From contig JAJPYK010000070.1 in assembly GCA_021205005.1 (NCBI GenBank), forward strand, positions 1 to 6,583: a DNA stretch of 6,583 bases, read 5' to 3'. How positions within the stretch are numbered: position 1 is the first letter of the stretch; every line of letters starts with the position of its first letter. Both the position numbers and the translations under genes were made by a program. The notes under the pieces were generated by a model. It was given only the letters and a program-made list of their open reading frames with translations. It was not told the origin of the DNA and did no database searches. This document shows positions 1-6,583 of this stretch, one piece after another. Origin of the DNA: Paraprevotella sp. (lineage in GTDB: Bacteria; Bacteroidota; Bacteroidia; Bacteroidales; Bacteroidaceae).

Positions 1-1834
1 TATTATTTCCATATACACTGAAAGGCTCATAGGCCTTGCCTTGACCATCGTAACCGGAATTCTTGAAATACTCTACGAAAGTCAAACGCAACGGATGAAC
101 GAATGCGCTCAGACAGGACATCGCAATGTTCAATGAATGACCGAGTACCAGAATCAGTCCGCAGCCGATAATGCCTAAGACACCGCCGGCCGCATCATGC
201 ACCATAAAAGCCAGTTGATTGAATACACCGCCTAACAAACCGCCGGCCAAGCCTAAGGCATAAAGACGCAAATAAGAAAGTACGTCTCCCATCAGACCGG
301 ATGCCATGTTGTAAGTGTCCCACAAACCGGTACCGACATTAATCAGTACGTTCCGATGAATATCGTTAAACAGATAAATACCCAAAGCCGACACGGTCCC
401 GATCGCAATAAACAGCCAGGTAGACATACCATCGGGCAACAACTTTAAGAAAGCCAGACTGCCCGTAGCCACAAAGCCGACCACCAAAATCATCCACCCC
501 CATGCGCTGAGAGATTCTTTAAAACCGTAGCGCACCGTAGAGACAATAGCCTTGACCGTCATGGCGACACTGATATGGACGATACCGATAATAATGGCCA
601 ACAACATTTGTTTGTCATAGTTCGTACAGCTGATCTTTCCGGCAATCATAAACTGCTTCACGCTCTCCGGCAGATTCAGATCGAAAAGACTTACGCCGAA
701 GAACGTGCCTAAAATAGCCCCGAATACCGTAGTGGCGCACCCCAACGTAATGACGAGATTCATCATTCCCGCCAACGACTTGGACAATTTGCGCTTCAAA
801 AAGAAGCCCAACGCAATCAAGATCAAGCCGTAGCCGGAATCTCCCAGACAAAACGCGAAGAAAAGCGTAAAGAACGGAGCAATCATCGGAGTAGGATCAA
901 ACTCTCCGTAGTCCGGCATACCGTACATCTTTGTCAGCATCTCATACATCCGCACAAAAGCATTGTTCTTGAGTTTGATCGGAGCGTTATCCTCCTTACG
1001 CGCCGCACGGATCTCATAATAGACCTCTTCACGGGAAAGAAAAGCTTTCACCTCCGTTTCCCGATCCTCGGGAATCCAGCCTTGCAACACCATCAAACGA
1101 TCATCGGCGACACGCTCCGTACCCAGTACGACCCGATCGAAAGCGACAGAAGTACGCAATTCGTCTTCATAAGCCTGTAAACGAGCGACGTGGCATGAAG
1201 CCGTCTCCCTTACAGCTTCATCAGAAGCTGCTATCTGAAGTTCTTTCTCCTTAATCTGTTTTCTCAGGTCATTTAAAGAAACCTGAGGCAAGCTCTGTTT
1301 TTCAGCTTCAAGAGCCACCTCTTCTCCTCGCGGAGTAATCGTCACGAAATAAACCTTACCGGTATCCCGAGTGATGACGGTTGCGTTGTATCGGTATTCC
1401 CACTCACGATCAAATGCACGTTCCGGACAGACAAAGAAACTCATCACATAGCCCACATGAGAGAGATTCGCCACTTTCTGCGGATCAAAATTCCCCCACG
1501 GTTGCAAAAGAGCCTCATCTTTAGTCAGCCGTTGAAGTCCTATTCCAGCTTGCCTACGAAACTCGTTCGCCGCATCCAGATCCGCCACAATCGTCTTTGC
1601 ATCCGCCTCATCCTCACGAGGATGTCCCGAAGGTTCCAAAGCCTCCAAACGAGAGATCAGCTCTTTCACGTGTTCCGTCTGTCTGAGTTTGGTTTCCAGT
1701 TCGGATGTCGGCACAAGCGCGCCCTCTTGTGTGGTTTGTACATGCAAGACTCCCATCTCCTGTATCCTTCTCAAAAAAGCCTCATAATCCTTATAATATA
1801 TAAGGAACGTCAGCTTTTTCATTCTTTCAATCAT
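1..1834 (-). CDS. atpI: V-type ATP synthase membrane subunit I (subunit a), C-terminus cut by window edge
   Basis: Reading the minus strand from the ATG at 1834 gives 611 codons without a stop to the left edge. It begins MIERMKKLTFLIYYKDYEAF, the usual subunit I opening. Residues 1 to about 316 are a soluble stalk-binding arm with charged helical stretches. From about 317 the protein is membrane-bound, beginning with APFFTLFFAFCLGDSGYG (319-336), followed by several hydrophobic helices. SYLRLYALGLAGG (520-532) carries Arg523, which corresponds to the essential arginine facing the rotor-ring carboxylate. HPLRLTFVEYF (580-590) and YEPF (602-605) are typical of the end of the family, so probably few residues are missing. 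The start is favoured by a strong Shine-Dalgarno and by the ATGA overlap with atpD. The role is the ion half-channels of the stator; whether it carries H+ or Na+ cannot be decided without subunit K. Confidence 0.96.
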   Translation of the reverse strand, partial: MIERMKKLTFLIYYKDYEAFLRRIQEMGVLHVQTTQEGALVPTSELETKLRQTEHVKELISRLEALEPSGHPREDEADAKTIVADLDAANEFRRQAGIGLQRLTKDEALLQPWGNFDPQKVANLSHVGYVMSFFVCPERAFDREWEYRYNATVITRDTGKVYFVTITPRGEEVALEAEKQSLPQVSLNDLRKQIKEKELQIAASDEAVRETASCHVARLQAYEDELRTSVAFDRVVLGTERVADDRLMVLQGWIPEDRETEVKAFLSREEVYYEIRAARKEDNAPIKLKNNAFVRMYEMLTKMYGMPDYGEFDPTPMIAPFFTLFFAFCLGDSGYGLILIALGFFLKRKLSKSLAGMMNLVITLGCATTVFGAILGTFFGVSLFDLNLPESVKQFMIAGKISCTNYDKQMLLAIIIGIVHISVAMTVKAIVSTVRYGFKESLSAWGWMILVVGFVATGSLAFLKLLPDGMSTWLFIAIGTVSALGIYLFNDIHRNVLINVGTGLWDTYNMASGLMGDVLSYLRLYALGLAGGLLGGVFNQLAFMVHDAAGGVLGIIGCGLILVLGHSLNIAMSCLSAFVHPLRLTFVEYFKNSGYDGQGKAYEPFSVYGNN

Positions 1835-2436
1835 GCTTCGGCCTCCTTTCTCTTCTCTTGCAATGTTTTCAAAATCTTTTGAGAAGACTTGGAAAGGTTC
1901 TCTTCGTCTTCCATAAATCGCTTGATTTTGCGCAAAGCGTCTTCATAACCGGGGATCTGCACTTTCTCAAAAAGATTCACCTTTTGGGTTGTTTTCTTAC
2001 GCGAGTACTCCAGCAAGTTGAGTTTGGCCTGCACAAACTCGCGCTCAATCGCAATCTGCGCCAAACCGCTTAGCAGCGATATGCCATCATAGTACCACTT
2101 CGGACAATTGAACATACTGAATGGTCGCACAGCCAACTCCACATGGTCCAGCACCGGCACGCGCACTCCGGCAATCTTCTTTATCCCCAGCTTTACGTCC
2201 TTTATCCCCACAATCGAGGGATCGAACTCGCACCACAGAGCAAACATCGCCTCATAGGCCTGTATCTGCTTCTCCAGTTTAAGCTCCAGTTCGGCCGCTT
2301 CCGCCTTGCACTTCTTCACCTCCATGCGCAACGCACTCTCCTTGTTCTTGATGATCGGCAAGGTACGCACGCGCATCTTGAGTTGCTTTTCCAGAAGTTG
2401 CAGCGAGGTCTTGTTATATTGAAACTTAATGGCCAT
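1831..2436 (-). CDS. atpD: V-type ATP synthase subunit D (central rotor shaft)
   Basis: A 201-residue protein of typical length for subunit D, the long antiparallel coiled coil that turns inside the A3B3 head. The N-terminal helix covers roughly 8-68 (LQLLEKQLKMRVRTLPIIKNK, then heptad-like KAEAAELELKLEKQI) and the C-terminal helix roughly 120-200, with a short globular middle. The segment KKTTQKVNLFEKVQIPGYED (147-166) matches the conserved R-x-T-x-x-x-VN-x-[LF]-E region of the family, followed by a highly charged tail. The start at 2436 is 13 nt after the atpB stop, with GGAG four nt upstream (2444-2441), closer than ideal. The TGA stop overlaps the atpI start as ATGA. The family resemblance is clear despite the usual sequence divergence of subunit D; its normal partner F is not seen in this window. 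Confidence 0.95.
   Translation of the reverse strand: MAIKFQYNKTSLQLLEKQLKMRVRTLPIIKNKESALRMEVKKCKAEAAELELKLEKQIQAYEAMFALWCEFDPSIVGIKDVKLGIKKIAGVRVPVLDHVELAVRPFSMFNCPKWYYDGISLLSGLAQIAIEREFVQAKLNLLEYSRKKTTQKVNLFEKVQIPGYEDALRKIKRFMEDEENLSKSSQKILKTLQEKRKEAEA
1842..1849 (-). promoter_or_regulatory. Strong Shine-Dalgarno of atpI inside the atpD end
   Basis: The minus strand reads AAAGGAGG seven nt before the atpI ATG at 1834. It lies wholly within the last codons of atpD (Lys-Glu-Ala-Glu-Ala, stop). This near-perfect anti-16S match is the best in the window and, with the ATGA stop/start overlap, suggests that ribosomes finishing atpD re-initiate on atpI. It also selects this ATG over the in-frame ATG four codons further on (1822). 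The site could be partly a by-product of the AAG-GAG codons of atpD. Confidence 0.7.
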
Positions 2437-2449
2437 ACTTCTCCGTGTT

Positions 2450-3769
2450 TTATGACTTCCAGAACTCGTCTACCAGTTCTTTCTTGATATTCACCTCTTC
2501 CGGCTTGAAATACTTTGCAAACAGTCCCCATGTGACGTCCAGCATCTCGGTCGTATTCAGATTCACGTCGATGGCCAGCAGCTTGTCGGCATAATCTTTG
2601 GCAAAAGCCAGCGTACGGTTGTCATAGTCCGTCAGATCGAAACCATTCTCCATTTTGGTCTTTGCATTGGCCGCATCCGCATAAAGACGCACGGCGGCAT
2701 TCATGACCTGAGGATGATCCTTACGCGTTTTCTTTCCGGCCACCAATTGTTTCAAGCGCGACAACGAGCGGAATGGATCGACGATGACTTTACCTATATC
2801 ACTGTCACGACGCAAGAAAAGCTGACCTTCCGTAATATATCCCGTATTATCCGGCACGGCATGGGTGATATCTCCGCCACTCAGTGTCGTCACGGCTATA
2901 ATCGTGATGGAACCGCCCGACGGGAATTGGACAGCCTTCTCGTAGATCTTGGCCAAATCCGAATACAACGACCCCGGCATGGAATCTTTCGACGGAATCT
3001 GATCCATACGATTGGACACGATGGCCAAGGAATCGGCGTAGGACGTCATGTCGGTAAGCAACACCAAGACCTTCTCATTCTTTTCCACGGCAAAATATTC
3101 GGCGGCGGTCAAGGCCATATCGGGCACCAACAGTCTTTCCACTGCCGGATCTTCCGTCGTATTCATGAAACTTACGATACGATCCAATGCACCGGCATTG
3201 GAAAATACGTTCTTGAAATAAAGGTAATCGTCGTTGGTCATTCCCATGCCGCCCAAGATGATTTTATCGGTCTGTGCACGCAGGGCCACCATCGCCATCA
3301 CCTGGTTGAAAGGCTGGTCGGGATCGGCAAAAAAAGGAATCTTCTGCCCGGATACCAACGTATTGTTCAAGTCGATGCCGGCAATGCCGGTAGCGATCAG
3401 TTCGGACGGTTGCTTGCGACGTACGGGATTCACCGACGGACCGCCGATTTCCACCTCCACACCTTCCACTTCCGGACCGCCGTCGATCGGATTGCCGTAA
3501 GCATTGAAAAAACGTCCGGCCAACTGTTCACTCACTTTCAGGCTGGGGGCCTTGCCCATGAACACGACTTCGGCATCGGTCGGAATGCCGCCCGTACCCT
3601 CGAACACCTGCAAAGTCACTTCGTCGCAGGCTATCTTCACCACCTGAGCCAACTTACCATCCACCGTAGCCAGCTCATCGGCGCCCACGCCCGAAGCTTT
3701 CAGCGTACAGGTGGCCTTCGTAATCTGACTGATCTTCGTATATATCTTTTGAAATGCTTTTATTGCCAT
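2450..3769 (-). CDS. atpB: V-type ATP synthase non-catalytic subunit B
   Basis: With the start at 3769 the protein has 439 residues and begins MAIKAFQKIYTKISQITKAT, matching the usual N-terminus. It alternates with subunit A in the head hexamer. Where A has a P-loop, B has SGQKIPFFADPDQP (140-153), which lacks the GK[T/S] signature, so it should not catalyse. Other family marks are EQLAGRFFNAYGNPIDGGP (81-99), NPVRRKQPSELIATGI (114-129), LVLLTDMTSYADSL (235-248) and DPFRSLSRL (331-339), whose Arg338 lies where the arginine finger reaching into the neighbouring A site is expected. The frame is open to an ATG at 3799, but that start would overlap atpA by 17 nt and add ten atypical residues; the chosen ATG is 13 nt after the atpA stop and has AGGG seven nt upstream. 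Intact. Confidence 0.97.
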   Translation of the reverse strand: MAIKAFQKIYTKISQITKATCTLKASGVGADELATVDGKLAQVVKIACDEVTLQVFEGTGGIPTDAEVVFMGKAPSLKVSEQLAGRFFNAYGNPIDGGPEVEGVEVEIGGPSVNPVRRKQPSELIATGIAGIDLNNTLVSGQKIPFFADPDQPFNQVMAMVALRAQTDKIILGGMGMTNDDYLYFKNVFSNAGALDRIVSFMNTTEDPAVERLLVPDMALTAAEYFAVEKNEKVLVLLTDMTSYADSLAIVSNRMDQIPSKDSMPGSLYSDLAKIYEKAVQFPSGGSITIIAVTTLSGGDITHAVPDNTGYITEGQLFLRRDSDIGKVIVDPFRSLSRLKQLVAGKKTRKDHPQVMNAAVRLYADAANAKTKMENGFDLTDYDNRTLAFAKDYADKLLAIDVNLNTTEMLDVTWGLFAKYFKPEEVNIKKELVDEFWKS

Positions 3770-3776
3770 GATTCTG

Positions 3777-3780
3777 CCCT
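3777..3780 (-). promoter_or_regulatory. Weak Shine-Dalgarno that decides the atpB start
   Basis: The short gap between atpA and atpB reads ACAGGGCAGAATC on the minus strand; AGGG sits seven nt before the ATG at 3769. It is a weak match, but its spacing is right, and it supports the internal ATG over the upstream in-frame ATG at 3799, which lies inside the atpA coding end. Confidence 0.45.
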
Positions 3781-3782
3781 GT

Positions 3783-5540
3783 TTATGATTGCTGTCCATT
3801 CTTCACCATCTCTCGAATCTGCCGCTTGTAGTCCTCGAACTTTTCGCTCTTGAATACCGAATAGTTCATCTGCTTACATAGGTTGATCAATATCTTGAAG
3901 TAGTCCATCACATCCAAGAAACTGTCGAACCGATATTCGGCACGACAAATATCCACCACCAGATTCAGAATATCCTCCTGACGTTCCATCGGAGTCACGG
4001 AATCCACCTCGTCGAAAGCGTCCTGCTGCAAGATCACGTAGTCGATGACTTCCGATTTCCAGAAGATGACGTGATAATCCACCGGGACGCCGTCGTCTCC
4101 CAAGATATTGATCTGCTCGGCGATCTCCTTTCCCCGCAGCAAACGCGTTTTCAGTTCGTTCACTTTCGTTGTCCACTCACCGTTGATGCGCCGGGCGATA
4201 TAATCCTCAAACTCGGGATATTCGATGTATTTGGAATAAGATTCTATGGGATTCACTGCCGGATAACGTTTCTTGTCTGCACGATCCTGCTCCAGCGCAT
4301 AGAAACAACGGGCCACTTTCTTCGTATTTTCCGTTACCGGTTCTTTCAAGTTACCGCCCGCCGGCGACACCGTACCGATGAAAGTGATGGAACCCACTGC
4401 CCCGTTATTCAGGTACACATATCCGGCCCGGCCGTAGAAATTGGAGATGATGGCGGACAAATCCATGGGGAAGGCGTCCGGACCGGGCAACTCCTCCATA
4501 CGGTTGGACATCTCGCGCAACGCCTGCGCCCAGCGCGAAGTAGAGTCTGCCATCAGCAAAACGCGCAAACCCATCGAACGGTAATATTCGGCAATGGTCA
4601 TCGCCGTATAAACCGACGCTTCGCGGGCGGCCACCGGCATATTGGACGTATTGGCGATGATGATGGTACGCTCAATCAACTTGCGGCCCGTATGCGGATC
4701 CACCAGCTCCGGAAACTCCGTAAAGATCTCCACCACCTCGTTGGCACGTTCGCCGCAGGCCGCTATAATCACGATATCCGCCTCGGCCTGCTTGGAGATA
4801 GCATGCTGCAACACGGTCTTGCCCGTACCGAAAGGACCGGGAATAAAACCCGTTCCCCCCTCCACAATGGGATTCATCGTGTCGATGGTACGCACTCCCG
4901 TCTCCAACAACTTAAACGGACGAGGTTTCTCCTTATAATTCGTCATGGCGACTTTCACGGGCCATTTCTGCACCATTGTCACCGCGATGTCCTCGCCGTC
5001 GTCTCCGGTCAGTACGGCCACGGTGTCTTCGCATAAATAGTCCCCTTCCGGCCGAATACTCTTCACCGTCGCCACGCCTTTCATCGCTATCGGTGCCATG
5101 ATCTTCAGCGGCTGGTAGTTCTCTTCCACTTCGCCCAACCAAGCGGAAGCCACCACCCGATCGCCGGGCTTCGCCAAAGGTTTAAAATGCCATTTTTTCT
5201 CCTTATCCAAAGGATAGGTATATTGTCCGCGGCGCAGAAACACCCCTTCCATCTTGTCCAGATCGTTCTGCAATCCATCATAATTCTTCGACAGCATGCC
5301 CGGACCGAGCGTCACCTCGAGCATGTGCCCGGTAAACTCGGCCTCAGCGCCTACCCTCATGCCGCGGGTGCTCTCGAACACCTGCACATAGGCATTCCGA
5401 CCGGAAACTTTGATCACTTCGGCCATCAGGCGGTCGCCTCCGGTCGTGATATAGCAGATCTCATTCTGCGCCACCGGCCCGTCCACCTGTATCGTCACGA
5501 TATTGGAGATCACTCCAACTACAGTACCTCTTGTTGCCAT
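3783..5540 (-). CDS. atpA: V-type ATP synthase catalytic subunit A
   Basis: A 585-residue protein of normal family length, the ATP-hydrolysing or -synthesising subunit of the A3B3 head on the cytoplasmic side of the membrane. Residues 1-70 form the beta-barrel domain. About 100-190 is the bulge insertion that distinguishes V/A-type A subunits from F1 beta (PLDKEKKWHF, then PLKIMAPIAMKG at 145-156). The nucleotide domain has Walker A GPFGTGKT (235-242), the catalytic glutamate in CGERANE (E264), AAREASVYT (304-312) and Walker B LLMADSTSRWAQALRE (D332). The C-terminal helical domain runs from about 430. The Walker A loop has Thr239 where eukaryotic V-ATPases have Cys. The start ATG at 5540 gives the standard MATRGTVVGV opening; upstream is A-rich sequence without a good Shine-Dalgarno, usual for Bacteroidota. 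No frameshift or missing catalytic residue. Confidence 0.98.
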   Translation of the reverse strand: MATRGTVVGVISNIVTIQVDGPVAQNEICYITTGGDRLMAEVIKVSGRNAYVQVFESTRGMRVGAEAEFTGHMLEVTLGPGMLSKNYDGLQNDLDKMEGVFLRRGQYTYPLDKEKKWHFKPLAKPGDRVVASAWLGEVEENYQPLKIMAPIAMKGVATVKSIRPEGDYLCEDTVAVLTGDDGEDIAVTMVQKWPVKVAMTNYKEKPRPFKLLETGVRTIDTMNPIVEGGTGFIPGPFGTGKTVLQHAISKQAEADIVIIAACGERANEVVEIFTEFPELVDPHTGRKLIERTIIIANTSNMPVAAREASVYTAMTIAEYYRSMGLRVLLMADSTSRWAQALREMSNRMEELPGPDAFPMDLSAIISNFYGRAGYVYLNNGAVGSITFIGTVSPAGGNLKEPVTENTKKVARCFYALEQDRADKKRYPAVNPIESYSKYIEYPEFEDYIARRINGEWTTKVNELKTRLLRGKEIAEQINILGDDGVPVDYHVIFWKSEVIDYVILQQDAFDEVDSVTPMERQEDILNLVVDICRAEYRFDSFLDVMDYFKILINLCKQMNYSVFKSEKFEDYKRQIREMVKNGQQS

Positions 5541-5557
5541 ATTATCTTTTGTTTTCT

Positions 5558-6400
5558 TTATTTCTTAAATTCTTGAGGGATTTCCACTTCGTTCTTCAGA
5601 TGCTCCACCAGGTCGCGGAACACCTTTCCGCCCCGTTCCTTGTCAATGGAGGTCCACCGCTCTATGATATCCAATTGAACGAGAAAGGCAAAAAGGCGTT
5701 CGATCGAGAAATAGCAGAAGAACGTATGATTTTCCAACCACTCCCATTTCAACAAGTCCAACTTGCGTTCTTTCTCCACAGGGTCGGTCATGTCATGGAT
5801 GCGCATCACGTCTTCCATATAATCCAGCTCTGCGGTCAGGCCGAAATCCCGCGCGCCGGAGGTAGCCAACGCCTCGGTCACTTCATCCTGTCCCACCAAA
5901 TAAGGAGCAGCGGCAAAACCGTATTTCCGTCCCGTCAGCGCAATCATGATATTGTTCACGTTACGGCTGAATCCGAACCAGTCGGCCGTGAAGCGATTCT
6001 TAAAGCTTCCGGCATAATTGTAATAGGCTGCCGAAAGCACATCTTCGGGCAGCCTTTCCTGTATCTCTTCTAATTCGGAATACGTCGAAATGAAATCATA
6101 AAAATAAGCAGGCAATTTACGCCCTTGTTCATCGCCGATCTTCACTTTCTCCACGGCTTCGGCCAAGTCCTGTCGCGAATACATCGCCCGTTCGTCGAAG
6201 GGCGCGTCTTCCCCCTTCTCCAAAAAAGCCAAAAGGTTACGATGGTCGTATTTAAGGAAAAACAAAGTGACGAGCTTGCGGTCGGAGGCGGATAATTGCG
6301 GCCAATAATCAGCCTTGAAATCCGCCACCGTAAAAGTCAATTTGGCATCGTCCGGCGACAAGTCGGGCATTCCGGCCACCAAATTATAATAGTGTCTCAT
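5558..6400 (-). CDS. DUF2764 family protein of the V-ATPase operon, probable diverged subunit C
   Basis: A 280-residue soluble protein with no signal peptide or membrane segment, starting MRHYYNLVAGMPDL. I recognise it as the DUF2764 family, found between atpE and atpA in Bacteroidales, spirochaetes and Chlamydia. Archaeal and Thermus-type operons have subunit C here, the funnel that seats the central shaft on the membrane ring. Three segments resemble the three helix units of the C/AC39 fold: FFLKYDHRNLLAFL (47-60) followed by PFDE, WFGFSRNVNNIMIAL (141-155) and FSIERLFAFLVQLDIIERW (231-249). The middle (about 70-130) is charged and Tyr-rich. The ATG at 6400 is 12 nt after the atpE stop without a clear Shine-Dalgarno; atpA follows after 17 nt. 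The family call and operon membership are firm; the subunit C role is inference from position and motif resemblance. Confidence 0.85.
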   Translation of the reverse strand: MRHYYNLVAGMPDLSPDDAKLTFTVADFKADYWPQLSASDRKLVTLFFLKYDHRNLLAFLEKGEDAPFDERAMYSRQDLAEAVEKVKIGDEQGRKLPAYFYDFISTYSELEEIQERLPEDVLSAAYYNYAGSFKNRFTADWFGFSRNVNNIMIALTGRKYGFAAAPYLVGQDEVTEALATSGARDFGLTAELDYMEDVMRIHDMTDPVEKERKLDLLKWEWLENHTFFCYFSIERLFAFLVQLDIIERWTSIDKERGGKVFRDLVEHLKNEVEIPQEFKK

Positions 6401-6412
6401 TCATCTGGCATT

Positions 6413-6583
6413 TTAGAACAGCATTTCCACCAATTTAGGACGCAGGAGGTCCTTGAAATAAGCCTCGAATTCCGCTTCGCCGAAGTTCACTTTATACGAA
6501 CCGTCCGCCGGAGCAATGGAAAAAGAAGTCTCTTTCCCGTTCACTTTCTCTATTTTCACGCCCTTATCCAACAAATCCTTGGC
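6413..6583 (-). CDS. atpE: V-type ATP synthase subunit E, C-terminal fragment (cut by window edge)
   Basis: Only the last 56 codons and the TAA stop (6415-6413) are present; the rest lies beyond the right edge. The visible protein contains IAPADGSYKVNF and ends with YFKDLLRPKLVEMLF. A Y-x-V/I-x-F strand followed by an acidic helix and a terminal LRP-x-L-x-x-LF is the usual ending of subunit E, whose C-terminal globular domain grips the top of the A3B3 head while its N-terminal coiled coil forms the peripheral stalk. The stop is 12 nt before the DUF2764 start, in the same direction. Subunit E normally pairs with a G/H subunit, and none is visible here. The identification rests on a short fragment plus position upstream of atpA, but the ending is characteristic. 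It is truncated by the window, not broken. Confidence 0.85.
   Translation of the reverse strand, partial: AKDLLDKGVKIEKVNGKETSFSIAPADGSYKVNFGEAEFEAYFKDLLRPKLVEMLF

Noticed and set aside
615..851. A 78-codon minus-strand frame inside the atpI region
   Set aside because: It is out of frame with atpI, whose continuous membrane-protein reading frame with conserved motifs covers this DNA.
2714..3853. A 379-codon open frame on the plus strand opposite atpB
   Set aside because: It is antisense to a fully conserved gene; its His/Arg/Gln-rich translation is typical of the complement of GC-ending codons and resembles no family.
4071..5036. A 321-codon open frame on the plus strand opposite atpA
   Set aside because: Antisense shadow of atpA with the same His/Arg-rich composition and no recognisable domain.
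5531..6073. A 180-codon plus-strand frame spanning the atpA/DUF2764 junction
   Set aside because: Lies opposite a conserved coding region; no ribosome site or family resemblance.
6401..6412. Possible promoter or regulatory element between atpE and the DUF2764 gene
   Set aside because: Only 12 nt with no promoter-like box; co-transcription is the simpler explanation.
1..6583. Search for mobile elements, CRISPR, tRNA or rRNA, terminators and a novel defence system
   Set aside because: Every stretch is accounted for by tightly packed ATPase genes; I saw no direct repeat series, inverted repeat with a T-run, or foreign gene.

Overview
The window lies entirely inside one operon, read from the minus strand, that encodes a V/A-type (rotary, A-ATPase-like) ATP synthase/ATPase. 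The close agreement of AtpA and AtpB with the versions I remember from Bacteroides, the gene order E - DUF2764 - A - B - D - I, and the mostly weak ribosome binding sites point to the Bacteroidales (Bacteroides, Parabacteroides or a relative). The genus cannot be fixed from this window. The same layout is known from spirochaetes and Chlamydia.

Layout in transcription order (right to left): the last 56 codons of atpE (peripheral stalk) at 6583-6413; a DUF2764 gene at 6400-5558; atpA (catalytic subunit) at 5540-3783; atpB (non-catalytic subunit) at 3769-2450; atpD (central rotor stalk) at 2436-1831; and atpI (membrane subunit a/I) from 1834 to the left edge, where it is cut only a little before its expected C-terminus. 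The gaps between genes are 12, 17, 13 and 13 nt, then a 4-nt ATGA overlap, so the genes are almost certainly one transcript. No promoter or terminator is visible; both should lie outside the window. No stretch longer than 17 nt lacks a gene.

Together A and B form the ATP-handling hexamer, D the rotating shaft, E part of the stator, and I the membrane stator half-channel with its essential arginine. The proteolipid ring subunit K is not in the window and would be expected just beyond the left edge. The most interesting point is what replaces the usual genes: there is no recognisable subunit C or F between E and A, and the DUF2764 gene sits where subunit C normally is. Its sequence shows three segments resembling the D..N-type helices of the three-part C/AC39 fold, so I infer that it is a diverged subunit C. 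The remainder is an ordinary, intact housekeeping-type operon; I see no mobile element, RNA gene, CRISPR array or repeat.
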